This document shows, piece by piece, positions 49,237 through 57,466 of a stretch of 64,000 nucleotides of DNA (positions are counted from its first letter, which is position 1; every line of letters begins with the position of its first letter). The notes beneath the pieces were generated by a model. That model saw nothing but the letters and a program-made list of their open reading frames with translations, had not been told where the DNA came from and did not search any database. The DNA comes from CAZTDU01 sp964617355. GTDB lineage: Bacteria; Pseudomonadota; Gammaproteobacteria; Burkholderiales; SG8-39. The stretch spans positions 1-64,000 of the forward strand of contig CAZTXP010000023.1 of NCBI GenBank assembly GCA_964617355.1, given 5' to 3'. Made by a program: the position numbers and the translations under genes.

Positions 49237-49876
49237 CGGCAAGACGGTGCGCAGCGGCGACAGCGATCTCGTCATTCTCCGCGAAATCGCGTTCGACGTC
49301 AGCGAGGGCGAGGCGGTCGCGATCGTCGGCGCCTCGGGCTCGGGCAAGTCGACGCTGCTCGCGATCCTCGCCGGCCTCGACGTCCCCACCAAGGGCTCGG
49401 TGCTGCTCGACGGTGCCGACATCGTCGCCATGGACGAGGATGCTCGCGCCCGCGTGCGCGGCCAGAGCGTCGGCTTCGTGTTCCAGGCCTTCCAGCTGCT
49501 GGCGTCGCTCACCGCGCTCGAGAACGTGATGCTGCCGCTCGAGCTCGCCGGTCGCGAGGATGCGGAATCCGCCGCGAAGGCGATCCTCGAGCGCGTCGGC
49601 CTCGGCGCGCGCCTCGGTCACTATCCGCGGCACCTCTCGGGCGGCGAGCAGCAGCGCGTGGCGCTTGCGCGCGCCTTCGTGGTGCAGCCGAAGATCCTGT
49701 TCGCGGACGAACCCACCGGAAGCCTCGACGCCGCATCCGGCTCGGCGGTGATCGACCTGATGTTCGCCCTCAACCGCGAACGCGGCACCACGCTCGTACT
49801 GGTGACGCACGACGAGTCGCTCGCGGCGCGCTGCGGGCGCGCGGTGCGCCTCGTGGCCGGGGAGATCGCGCGGTGA
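49217..49876 (+). CDS. ybbA: ABC transporter ATP-binding protein, YbbA/LolD type
   Basis: 219 residues. Walker A GASGSGKSTLLAILAGL, Q-loop VFQAFQLL, signature LSGGEQQRVALARA, Walker B ILFADEPTGSLD, H-loop LVTHDES. It is a MacB/LolD-family ATPase that works with the FtsX-like permease encoded next (4-base overlap) to drive a mechanical step on the periplasmic side rather than import. The start is the ATG reading MLAARGIGKTV; an in-frame ATG 13 codons earlier overlaps tesA further. Confidence 0.92.
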   Translation: MLAARGIGKTVRSGDSDLVILREIAFDVSEGEAVAIVGASGSGKSTLLAILAGLDVPTKGSVLLDGADIVAMDEDARARVRGQSVGFVFQAFQLLASLTALENVMLPLELAGREDAESAAKAILERVGLGARLGHYPRHLSGGEQQRVALARAFVVQPKILFADEPTGSLDAASGSAVIDLMFALNRERGTTLVLVTHDESLAARCGRAVRLVAGEIAR

Positions 49877-52386
49877 TCCTGCGCCAGGCCCTGCGAATGC
49901 TCGCACGCGACTGGCGCGCGGGCGAGTTGCGCGTGCTCGGCATGGCGCTGGTGGTAGCGGTGGCGAGCGTGACCAGCGTCGCGTTCTTCGCCGACCGCGT
50001 GAGCCTCGCGCTCGTGCGCGATGCGCACCAGCTGCTCGGCGCCGACCTGGTGCTGGTCTCCGACCATCCGTGGCAGGCTGGCGTGGGCGACGAGATCGCC
50101 AGGCGCGGCCTCGCCAAGGCGGAGGCGATCACCTTCATCAGCATGGCGCAGGTCGGCACCGGCGACGAGATGAAGGGCCAGCTCGCCGGCGTGAAGGCGG
50201 TGAGCGAGAGCTATCCGTTGAGGGGAAAACTGCGCATCGCGCCCGCCCCCGGCGCGCCGGACGCGCAGGCGCAGGCGGGCCCCGGTCGCGGCGAGGCGTG
50301 GATCGAGGAGCGCCTCGTGTCGGCGCTCGGCACGCCGGTGGGTTCGACGCTGCGCATCGGCAAGCGCGAGCTGAAGGTATCGGCGGTGCTGACGCTGGAA
50401 CCCGAGCGCGGCGCGAACTTCTTCAACATCGCGCCGCGACTCATCATGAACGTGGCGGATCTTCCCTCGACGGGGCTGGTGCAGGCCGGCAGCCGCATCT
50501 GGTACTACCTCTACGCCGCGGGCGAGCGCCCGGCGGTGAAGGCCTTCGAGGCATGGGCCGCGAAGCAGCTGGAGCGCGGCCAGCGCGTCGACAACCTCGA
50601 GACCGGCCGGCCCGAGGTGCGCGCAACCATCGAGCGCGCGCAGCGCTTCCTCGGCCTGACGGCGTTGCTCGCCGCGGTGCTCGCGGGCATCGCGATCGCG
50701 CTCGGCACGCGGCGCTACGTCGAGCGGCACCTCGACGGCTGCGCCGTGATGCGCTGCCTCGGCGCGAGCCAGTCGCGGCTGGTGGCGCTGTACGGGCTGG
50801 AATTCCTGATGCTCGGCGTCGCCGGTTGCGCGCTGGGCGGCCTGATCGGATTCGGCGCGCAGGGCGTGATCGCCGCGGCGATGACCGAAGTGCTGCGCGC
50901 CGACCTTCCGCCGCCGACAGTGCTGCCGGCGGTGCAGGGCTTCCTCGTCGGGCTCGCGCTGCTGCTCGGTTTCGCGATCCCGCCGCTGCTGCAACTGAAG
51001 GACGTGCCCGCGGTGCGCGTGATCCGCCGCGAGGCCGGCGCGCCGAAGGGCGGTGCGATCGTCGCGTACGTGGCGGGCTTCGGCTCGCTCGCCGCGCTGC
51101 TGGTCTGGCAGGCCGGGGACCCGAAGCTCGGCATGATCGTGGTCGGCGGTTTCGGCGGTGCGGTGCTCGCGTTCGCCGCGATCGCGTGGCTTGCGCTGCG
51201 CGCCGTGGCTTCGCCTCGCGTCGCGCGCACGCTCGGCGCGCGCAGCGCGGCGCTGCGCTACGGTCTCGCCAACCTGCGGCGCCATGCCTCGGGCAACGCG
51301 GTGCAGGTGGCGAGCCTCGCGCTCGGGCTCACCGCGATGCTGCTCCTCGCGTTCACGCGCAACGACCTCGTGGATGCGTGGCGTCGCGCCGCGCCGCCGG
51401 ATGCACCGAACCGTTTCATCCTCGGCATCCAGCCGGACCAGCTCGAGCCGGTGCAGGCCCTGTTCCGCGACAAGGGCGTCGCGCCGCCCGACCTCTACCC
51501 GATGATCCGCGGGCGCCTTACCGCGGTGAACGGCAAGCCGGTGTCGGAGAAGGACTTCAACGAGGAGCGCGCCAAGCGCCTCGTCGAGCGCGAGTTCAAC
51601 CTCTCGTATTCGGACACGGTGCCTTCGCACAACCAGGTCGCCGCGGGCCAGTGGTTCGACGCCAAGGCGGGGCCGAAGGAGCTCTCGGTCGAGGAAGGCA
51701 TCGCCAAGACGCTCGGCTGGAAGATGGGCGACGAGCTCACGTGGTCGGTGGGCGGCGAATCCTTCAGTGCCCGCATCACGTCGATGCGGCGCCTGAAGTG
51801 GGATTCGATGAAGGTGAACTTCTTCGTCATCGCGCCACCGAAGCTGATGGAGGGCTTCGCGACCAGCTACATCACCGCGTTCCGCCTCGCGGACGGCCGC
51901 GAGGACGTATTGAACCTCCTCCAGCAGCGCTTCCCGAACCTGACCGTGGTCGACGTCAGCGCCACCATGCGGCAGGCGCAGGGCGTGATCGACCAGGTAA
52001 TCGCCGCGGTGCAGTTCGTGTTCCTGTTCACGCTCGGCGCCGGCGTGCTGGTGCTGTATTCGGCCCTGGTGGCGACGGAAGACGAGCGCAGGCGCGAGGC
52101 GGCGGTGATGCGCGTCTACGGCGCGTCGCGCGCGCAGGTCACCGGCAGCCAGCGCGCCGAGTTCCTCGCCATGGGGGCGGTCGCGGGCATCCTAGCCACC
52201 GCGGGTGCGGCGGCGATCGGGCAGGCGCTGGCGCGGCGCATCTTCGAGATCGACCTGCCGCCGAACGCGTGGCTGCTGGTCACGGGCCCCTTGTCGGGCG
52301 TGCTGCTGCTGTCGCTGAACGCGTGGCTGTCGGCGAGGAAGGCGCTCACCGCGGCGCCGTCGCTGGTATTGAGGGAGAACGCGTGA
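49873..52386 (+). CDS. ybbP: FtsX-like ABC permease, YbbP type
   Basis: 837 residues with about ten membrane helices: one at the N-terminus (GELRVLGMALVVAVASV), three near 255-375, two near 390-450, and a C-terminal FtsX domain with three helices (VFLFTLGAGVLVLYSAL...). Two large periplasmic domains lie between them (about 45-230 and 475-690). The long form with duplicated FtsX units is typical of YbbP. It starts GTG overlapping the ybbA stop (GTGA). A truncated haemoglobin gene overlaps its stop, again GTGA. Confidence 0.91.
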   Translation: MILRQALRMLARDWRAGELRVLGMALVVAVASVTSVAFFADRVSLALVRDAHQLLGADLVLVSDHPWQAGVGDEIARRGLAKAEAITFISMAQVGTGDEMKGQLAGVKAVSESYPLRGKLRIAPAPGAPDAQAQAGPGRGEAWIEERLVSALGTPVGSTLRIGKRELKVSAVLTLEPERGANFFNIAPRLIMNVADLPSTGLVQAGSRIWYYLYAAGERPAVKAFEAWAAKQLERGQRVDNLETGRPEVRATIERAQRFLGLTALLAAVLAGIAIALGTRRYVERHLDGCAVMRCLGASQSRLVALYGLEFLMLGVAGCALGGLIGFGAQGVIAAAMTEVLRADLPPPTVLPAVQGFLVGLALLLGFAIPPLLQLKDVPAVRVIRREAGAPKGGAIVAYVAGFGSLAALLVWQAGDPKLGMIVVGGFGGAVLAFAAIAWLALRAVASPRVARTLGARSAALRYGLANLRRHASGNAVQVASLALGLTAMLLLAFTRNDLVDAWRRAAPPDAPNRFILGIQPDQLEPVQALFRDKGVAPPDLYPMIRGRLTAVNGKPVSEKDFNEERAKRLVEREFNLSYSDTVPSHNQVAAGQWFDAKAGPKELSVEEGIAKTLGWKMGDELTWSVGGESFSARITSMRRLKWDSMKVNFFVIAPPKLMEGFATSYITAFRLADGREDVLNLLQQRFPNLTVVDVSATMRQAQGVIDQVIAAVQFVFLFTLGAGVLVLYSALVATEDERRREAAVMRVYGASRAQVTGSQRAEFLAMGAVAGILATAGAAAIGQALARRIFEIDLPPNAWLLVTGPLSGVLLLSLNAWLSARKALTAAPSLVLRENA

Positions 52387-52778
52387 CGGAAGAAAACCGG
52401 CCCAAGCCCTACGAACTGGTGGGTGGCGACGAGGGCGTAAGGAAGCTGGTGGACCGGTTCTACGAACTCATGGACACGGAGCCCGAATTCTTCGGCATCC
52501 GCAAGCTCCACCCCGAGAACCTCGCCACCTCGAACGAGAAGCTCTACCTCTTCCTCTCTGGCTGGCTGGGCGGGCCGCAGCTCTACATCGAGAAGCACGG
52601 CCACCCGATGCTGCGCGCGCGCCACCTGCCGTTCCCGATCGCCTCGTCCGAGCGCGACCAGTGGCTCGCGTGCATGAACCGGGCGATGGTGGACGTGGGG
52701 CTGCCGGAATTGCTACGGCTGCAGCTCTCCGGCGCGTTCCACCAGACGGCGGACTGGATGCGGAACCGCGCCGGCTAG
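52383..52778 (+). CDS. Group II truncated haemoglobin
   Basis: 131 residues, short globin with a 2-over-2 fold. Group II markers: FYELMDTEPEFFGIRKLHP, LFLSGWLGGPQLYIEKHGHPMLRARHLPF (which includes the proximal His region and the conserved Trp of the G-helix area further on, ERDQWLACMNRAM). Such globins bind O2 and can dioxygenate NO to nitrate. Its GTG overlaps the permease stop. NnrS elsewhere in the window suggests a common nitrosative-stress theme. Confidence 0.9.
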   Translation: MTEENRPKPYELVGGDEGVRKLVDRFYELMDTEPEFFGIRKLHPENLATSNEKLYLFLSGWLGGPQLYIEKHGHPMLRARHLPFPIASSERDQWLACMNRAMVDVGLPELLRLQLSGAFHQTADWMRNRAG

Positions 52779-52791
52779 CCGCCGGTGCCGC

Positions 52792-54207
52792 TCAGGAGAT
52801 CCGGCCCTCGTGCAGGGCGACCATGCGGTCGACTGCGTTCGACAGCGCCGTGACGCGAGCGTCGTCCATGGTGCGCAGTGATCCGGGGTTCGCGACCGCC
52901 CATTGCAGCGCCTCGCGCAGCGGGTTGAGTTGCTCGGGGTACAGGTTGATCTGCTTGGGCGAGTCATCGCCGGTGAAGTTCTCGAGTATCGCGCGTGCCC
53001 CTTCGGACGAAGGGGCCTTCGAGAATTCGTACATCGCGCGCAGGAACTTGGTGTTCTCGTCGTTGAACGCGCGCGTGGCCTTCTGGTCCTCGGCGCGGAA
53101 GAGCGTGTCGTCCGAGATGTAGTCCGGGAACTCCAGGCTCGCGGTGGTCGGTGCGGGGCGCGCGCCCTCGACGCGGGTGATGGCGTGGTCCCAGTCGGCC
53201 TCGACGACGCCGTTCGACACCGTGGTCATCGGCATGAGCTCGATCGTCGAGAGCAGCGCGCCGCCGCGCGCCGATACGGAATCCCGGAACTCCCCGACGC
53301 GCCCGCGGTTCGCCTCGAAGACGCTGGTGAGCGCAGCGAGCGTTCCGCGGGTCGGGGGGACGTCGTTGAACTGCGCCTGCGCGAGGACCGACAGCGCCTT
53401 CAGCGCCTTGCCGAGGTTCGGCGAGGCTTCGCCGATCTCCTGCCCCTTCAGGGCGAGTTGCGGGCACAGACCCGTGAGCATGGCATTGGCGATGATCTTG
53501 TCGCGCACCTGTAGCTTCTCCTCGGCCGAGGCGTGCACCATCGTGCCGAGCACGGTGTCGATCTGTTCCTTGAGCAGCGCACTGACGCTGTCCGGGAACG
53601 GCAGCGCCGCGTTCGGGTCGCCGCGGTCGATGCCGAGGGCGCCGATCGAATGGTCGAGAAACGCGTTGTACGCCTTCGCGAGGATCGCCTTCGCGCCCGG
53701 GTCGTTGGGGTCGAGGTCTTGGCAGTCGCTCGCGCCATGCGGCACGTGCTCCATGAGCACCTCGAGGGCCTTGTCGGTGGCGACCTGCGTCATTGGCGCC
53801 ATCAGCGGCTTGGTGAATTCCCTCGCCCCGATGGAGCCCTTGTCGTTCGAGCCCCTGAAGAGCACGCCCAGGGCCGATGCGCGTTCCTCCGGATCCGCGC
53901 TCGCGAGCTTGCGCACGTTGGTATCGCCAAGGATGGAATCCTTCATCGGCTCGATGACGGCCTTCAGCGCGCTGCCGTTCAGCGGCCGCATGGCCGGCTC
54001 GGCGGTCGCGGTCCGGCTCGACAGGGCCGAGGAGATCGCGTGCCCGATGCCGCTGAAGAAGTTCGCGATCGCGCGCCCGACCGAGGCGAGGCCTGCCTTG
54101 AACGACGACCACGCACTACCCGCGGGCGCGGCCTGCTGCGCGTCCTGGGCGCCGCCGAGCTGGTGCACCTGGCCGCGCTGTACGCCGCCGTCGATGGGTC
54201 CGGGCAT
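52792..54207 (-). CDS. Candidate type III secretion effector or secreted substrate
   Basis: 471 residues, no recognised domain. N-terminus is Gly/Gln/Ala-rich and polar (MPGPIDGGVQRGQVHQLGG), as in T3SS secretion signals, with no Sec signal peptide. Residues about 35-60 form an amphipathic or membrane-active helix (SFKAGLASVGRAIANFFSGI). The rest is predicted mainly helical with many conserved-looking Asp/Leu segments. It is the last gene of a minus-strand operon after two CesT-type chaperone genes and an RsbW-like kinase gene, beside T3SS structural genes. GAGGAG precedes the ATG. Function in the host is unknown; an effector or a translocon/regulator are possible. Confidence 0.72.
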   Translation of the reverse strand: MPGPIDGGVQRGQVHQLGGAQDAQQAAPAGSAWSSFKAGLASVGRAIANFFSGIGHAISSALSSRTATAEPAMRPLNGSALKAVIEPMKDSILGDTNVRKLASADPEERASALGVLFRGSNDKGSIGAREFTKPLMAPMTQVATDKALEVLMEHVPHGASDCQDLDPNDPGAKAILAKAYNAFLDHSIGALGIDRGDPNAALPFPDSVSALLKEQIDTVLGTMVHASAEEKLQVRDKIIANAMLTGLCPQLALKGQEIGEASPNLGKALKALSVLAQAQFNDVPPTRGTLAALTSVFEANRGRVGEFRDSVSARGGALLSTIELMPMTTVSNGVVEADWDHAITRVEGARPAPTTASLEFPDYISDDTLFRAEDQKATRAFNDENTKFLRAMYEFSKAPSSEGARAILENFTGDDSPKQINLYPEQLNPLREALQWAVANPGSLRTMDDARVTALSNAVDRMVALHEGRIS

Positions 54208-54273
54208 GCCTAGTCTCCTCGATTCAGGGTGTTCGAGCCGTTGGTAACGGCGCGTGGCCTTAGGTTCCCGCGG

Positions 54274-54663
54274 TCAGGCCGCGGCGACGTCCTCGCGGGC
54301 CGAAGGGCTGCGGGCCGCGAGCGCGTCGAGGGCGCCGGCGATCGTCGCGGCATCCAGCCCGGCCGCGGGCAGCGACAGCGAGAGCACGATGTTGCGGCCG
54401 TCGCGATCGAGCGCGAAGGCCGGGTCGAGGGCGCCGCGGCGCAGCGCGTTCAGCCGCAGCAGCCGCTCGAGGCAGGCGGCCACGTCCACGGCCGGGACCG
54501 GTGCGACCGTCGCGCACAGGTGCAAGGCCGCGCGCTCCAGGTCGACGTGCAGTTCCACCTCTACGCCGGAGGCGTGCCGCAGGCCGGCGCGTCCGTCCTC
54601 GTCGAGTGCAGGCGCCGCGCCCAGGCGTGTGGCGAGGTCGTTCAGCCAGGCTGGGGTGCTCAT
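54274..54663 (-). CDS. CesT-family type III secretion chaperone
   Basis: 129 residues, small and acidic. Layout matches class I T3SS chaperones: an N-terminal helix (PAWLNDLATRLG), a beta-rich middle (VEVELHVDLERAALHLCATV), a second helix and a C-terminal strand pair. Contains the helix LERLLRLNALRRG seen in this family. GGAGG precedes the ATG. It directly precedes the candidate effector and presumably keeps its N-terminus secretion-competent. Confidence 0.72.
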   Translation of the reverse strand: MSTPAWLNDLATRLGAAPALDEDGRAGLRHASGVEVELHVDLERAALHLCATVAPVPAVDVAACLERLLRLNALRRGALDPAFALDRDGRNIVLSLSLPAAGLDAATIAGALDALAARSPSAREDVAAA

Positions 54664-54674
54664 TGAAACCTCCG

Positions 54675-55124
54675 TCAGACGCGCAGCATGTACGCGGCCG
54701 GCGGCATCGCGGCCGGGGCGGCCGGGGCACCGCCGAACGCCAGAGAGCCTTCGTCGTAGCGCAGCGTCCAGAACTCGAGCGCGTCTACGAAGCGGGTCAC
54801 CAGTTCGAGCCAATCGCCGTGCGAGAGCGGCCCGGAGGGCACCACGCGTTCCAGGAACAGCGTGCCGGCGTCGTCGATCGCGAGCGTGGCGCCGTGCGTG
54901 CCGCACCCGAGGTAGTTCGCCGCGAGCAGGTTCTCGAGGACCGCCGGTGATTCGCCATGGACCGGACCGATCGTCGCCAGCATCGCGAGCGTGCCCTCGC
55001 CGGCGGAGAAGGTCACCGGCAGGCGGCCGTCGAAGCGCACATGGCACAGCCCCCAGCGGTCCGGGGCGAGGTTCGCGATGCCGATTTGCGTGCCCAGCGC
55101 GGTCAGCGCCTCGTTCAGGTCCAT
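54675..55124 (-). CDS. CesT-family type III secretion chaperone
   Basis: 149 residues, acidic. Class I chaperone order: LNEALTALGTQIGIANL helix, VRFDGRLPVTFSAGEGTLAMLATIG strands, then LENLLAANYLGCGTHGATLAID and LFLERVVPSGPLSHGDWLELVTRFVDALEFW. The motif pattern near LLAANYLGxGT is common in SycE/CesT-like proteins. Two different chaperones before one substrate suggests they act as a heterodimer or serve different clients. Confidence 0.75.
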   Translation of the reverse strand: MDLNEALTALGTQIGIANLAPDRWGLCHVRFDGRLPVTFSAGEGTLAMLATIGPVHGESPAVLENLLAANYLGCGTHGATLAIDDAGTLFLERVVPSGPLSHGDWLELVTRFVDALEFWTLRYDEGSLAFGGAPAAPAAMPPAAYMLRV

Positions 55125-55136
55125 GACTTCCTCCGT

Positions 55137-55556
55137 TCAGCCCGCTGCGCGCGGCAGCCGTACGATCACTTCGTTGGCGTCGCCATCGCGACGATACGTG
55201 AATTCGCGGGCGACGGAGCGCACGAAGTGCACCCCGAGGCCGCCCATGCTGCGGTCCTCGAGCCCGCCCGTGAGGTCGGGCGCCGCGGCGGAGAACGGGT
55301 CGTGGGGCCGTGCACGGTCCCGGAGGGTGACTACCAGGTCGCCGTCGCCGAGGGCGACGCGCACGTCGACGTCGCCGCCCGCGTCGCGGTAGCCGTGGTG
55401 GACGATGTTGGTCACGAGCTCGTCGAGCACGAGGTTCAGGCGGAACACGTCCCTCGGACCGAGGTCGTTCGACCGCGCCCAGTGCTCGAGGGCGTCCTCC
55501 AGTTCCTGGACGCTCCGCGTCGTGGCGGGAACGGTGCGGGTGAAGGGCGTCGTCAT
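55137..55556 (-). CDS. HATPase serine-protein kinase/anti-sigma factor (RsbW/BtrW-like)
   Basis: 139 residues, single HATPase_c domain of the anti-sigma kinase type. N-box LNLVLDELVTNIVHHGY (about 45-60), G1 region LRDRARPHDPF, G2 GGLGVHFVRSVA. Such kinases phosphorylate a STAS protein and bind sigma factors or other targets in turn. It heads the minus-strand operon with the two chaperones and the candidate effector, and is divergent from the PP2C gene that would reverse its action. A STAS partner is encoded 3 kb away. Confidence 0.87.
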   Translation of the reverse strand: MTTPFTRTVPATTRSVQELEDALEHWARSNDLGPRDVFRLNLVLDELVTNIVHHGYRDAGGDVDVRVALGDGDLVVTLRDRARPHDPFSAAAPDLTGGLEDRSMGGLGVHFVRSVAREFTYRRDGDANEVIVRLPRAAG

Positions 55557-55638
55557 CGAGGTCGCCGGGGAGCGGCGGATGATACCGCGTGCACGGGCGG
55601 GAACCGCCGGCGCTGGACGGTTACCCACGCATCGTCCC

Positions 55639-55644
55639 TATAAT
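55639..55644 (+). promoter_or_regulatory. Consensus -10 TATAAT for the PP2C gene
   Basis: Perfect TATAAT ending 10 bases before the ATG at 55655; a TGGACG 19 bases upstream could serve as a -35. It decides the start, since in-frame codons upstream of 55655 would lie before the transcription start. Confidence 0.55.
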
Positions 55645-55654
55645 CGGCCGCGAG

Positions 55655-56911
55655 ATGATTCCCGAAGATCGAACCCAGATGGTGCTCCGCGACGGCACCG
55701 TGGTGCCGTCCCCCGCGTCCGGAGACGACCATTCCGCCGGACGCGTGTCGCGCATGCGGCTGTTCCACGGCATCACGCTTCCGGAGATCGAGCCGATCGT
55801 GAAGCGCTGCCAGCTGAAGCGCTATGCGGACGAGGAGGTGATCCTGAAGGAGGGCGAGCGCAACGATGCGATCTTCGTCGTGCTCTCCGGAATGGTGCGC
55901 ATCGAGGTCGGCGACCGCGAACTCCGCTCCACCTACCTGATCGGCGACGGCGAGTGCTTCGGCGAGATGTCGCTGGTGGACGAGCAGGCGGCATCGGCGC
56001 GCGTCGTGGCCGCCTCGGACGCGAACCTGCTGCGCGTGCCGGCGGAGGTGTTCTGGAGCGACATGGTCCGCGTGGGCGGGGTGGCGAAGAACCTCTTTGC
56101 GACGATGGCCTCCCGCCTGCGCAGCGCCAACGAGGCCACGCTGCGCAACCTGCGCCGTCGGCTCCAGCTCGACCAGTTGCGCACCGAGATGCTGGCCGCG
56201 CGCGATATCCAGGCGGGCATGATCCCGGCGCGCGGGGAGCTTTTCGCCGACCGTGCCGACGTGCGCTGCGCCGGTGCGATGATCCCGGCACTCGACACGG
56301 CCGGGGATTTCTTCGACGCCTTCGCGGTGGACGACCACCGCGTGTTCTTCGCCGTCGGCGACGTGAGCGGCAAGGGATTCGCGGCCGCGCTGTTCATGGC
56401 GAGGACGATGCCGCTCCTGCGGGTCGAGTTTCTGCGCCGCCAGTCGGTGGCGCGCACGCTCGAGGCGGTCAACGACGTGCTGTCGCAGAACAACCCGAGC
56501 TGCATGTTCGTCACCGTCGGGTGCGGCGTGCTCGACGCGCGTAGCGGCGAAGTGCGATATGCGAACGCCGGGCACCTGCCGCCGCTCGTGCTGCGGGCAG
56601 GGGCGGCGGCCGAAGTGCGTGAGGTTCCTTCTGGCGTGGTGGTCGGTGCGTTGGAGGGGGTGGCGTACGAAGAGTCGACGATCTCGCTGGGACCGGGGGA
56701 GACGCTGCTCCTCTACTCGGACGGCGTGACCGAGGCCTACGACGGCAAGGGCGCGCTCTACGGCCGCGATCGGCTGGTCGGCTGCGCGAGCGCAGCGGCC
56801 GGTTTCGCGCCGACGGAAATCGTGGACCGCGTCGCCGCGGATGTCGGAATGCACGCGGGCGGGACGCCGCAGTCCGACGACATCACCCTGCTGGCGGTGC
56901 GCCGCCAGTAG
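55655..56911 (+). CDS. SpoIIE-type PP2C phosphatase with N-terminal cyclic-nucleotide-binding domain (BtrU-like role)
   Basis: 418 residues. Cyclic-nucleotide-binding domain (about 34-150) with the phosphate-binding cassette FGEMSLVDEQAASARVVA, a coiled-coil linker (about 155-185; LRRRLQLDQLRTEMLAA), and a PP2C SpoIIE domain (about 190-418) with DTAGDFFDAF, VGDVSGKG, NAGHLPPLV and the late QSDDITLL metal-site aspartates. It dephosphorylates STAS proteins, here presumably the one at 58854. The nucleotide domain adds cAMP- or c-di-GMP-like control. The start matches a TATAAT promoter. Confidence 0.9.
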   Translation: MIPEDRTQMVLRDGTVVPSPASGDDHSAGRVSRMRLFHGITLPEIEPIVKRCQLKRYADEEVILKEGERNDAIFVVLSGMVRIEVGDRELRSTYLIGDGECFGEMSLVDEQAASARVVAASDANLLRVPAEVFWSDMVRVGGVAKNLFATMASRLRSANEATLRNLRRRLQLDQLRTEMLAARDIQAGMIPARGELFADRADVRCAGAMIPALDTAGDFFDAFAVDDHRVFFAVGDVSGKGFAAALFMARTMPLLRVEFLRRQSVARTLEAVNDVLSQNNPSCMFVTVGCGVLDARSGEVRYANAGHLPPLVLRAGAAAEVREVPSGVVVGALEGVAYEESTISLGPGETLLLYSDGVTEAYDGKGALYGRDRLVGCASAAAGFAPTEIVDRVAADVGMHAGGTPQSDDITLLAVRRQ

Positions 56912-56936
56912 GCGCACCCGCGCTGATCAGCGCCGC

Positions 56937-57182
56937 TCAGCCGACCTTCTGGATGATGCCCTTCAGGGCATCGCCGACTTCCTTGGTGACCGTGCTCTGG
57001 ATCTGCGTGAGCATCGTCCACTGCTGGACCTGCTGCTGCAGCGTCAGCAGGTCGGCCGTGGTGGGAGACGGCCCGAGCGAACCGATGTTGCCGAGCAGCG
57101 TCTGCTCGCGGTTCTGCACCACGGTCGAGATGCTCGAGTTGATGTAGTCGAAGGAAAGCCCGCCGCCGCTGATCGTCGCCAT
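56937..57182 (-). CDS. sctF: Type III secretion needle subunit (SctF)
   Basis: 81 residues, the size of needle proteins. Helix-turn-helix pattern: N-terminal Gly/Ser-rich, a P-x-x-P-like turn (LGPSPTTADLL), then a long amphipathic C-terminal helix LQQQVQQWTMLTQIQSTVTK ending DALKGIIQKVG, the hydrophobic end typical of SctF/CdsF. AAAGGAG lies 7 bases before the ATG. It follows sctD and sctE at 2-base spacing, as in Ysc and Chlamydia clusters. An inner-rod (SctI) identity is less likely. Confidence 0.75.
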   Translation of the reverse strand: MATISGGGLSFDYINSSISTVVQNREQTLLGNIGSLGPSPTTADLLTLQQQVQQWTMLTQIQSTVTKEVGDALKGIIQKVG

Positions 57183-57184
57183 CG

Positions 57185-57466
57185 TCAATCTCCTTTCAAC
57201 AGTACCGCCGTCGCCGGCCCGGCCAGCGCGTTCGCCACCGGGGCCGATTGTACGAGTTCAAGCACGTCGAGGGCCGCATCGAGCGCGCGGGCCTCGGCAC
57301 CCCAGGCACGGAACGCCTCGGGCGTTCCGCCCCGCGCGAGTTCCGTGCCTACGGCATCGCGCGCCGCGCGCAATGTCGCGACGAGCGACGCCTTCAATGC
57401 GCCATCGGCATCCTGCCACAGGCGCTCTTCCAGCTCAACGAGCGTCGGCGCGTCAGGCACCGTCAA
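57185..57466 (-). CDS. sctE: Type III needle co-chaperone candidate (SctE)
   Basis: 93 residues, all-helical, starting with a TTG that overlaps the sctD stop (TTGA); an in-frame GTG two codons later would also do. Sequence is poorly conserved, as for YscE/CdsE. The identification rests on size, predicted helices (TLVELEERLWQDADGALKASL, ...ALDAALDVLELV) and position between sctD and sctF. It would hold the needle subunit monomeric in the cytosol, usually together with SctG, which is not seen here. Confidence 0.55.
   Translation of the reverse strand: MTVPDAPTLVELEERLWQDADGALKASLVATLRAARDAVGTELARGGTPEAFRAWGAEARALDAALDVLELVQSAPVANALAGPATAVLLKGD

Noticed and set aside
56937..57182. Inner-rod protein SctI
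   Set aside because: Size and the C-terminal helix would fit loosely, but the position after sctD and sctE and the QQWTMLTQIQST pattern favour the needle subunit SctF.
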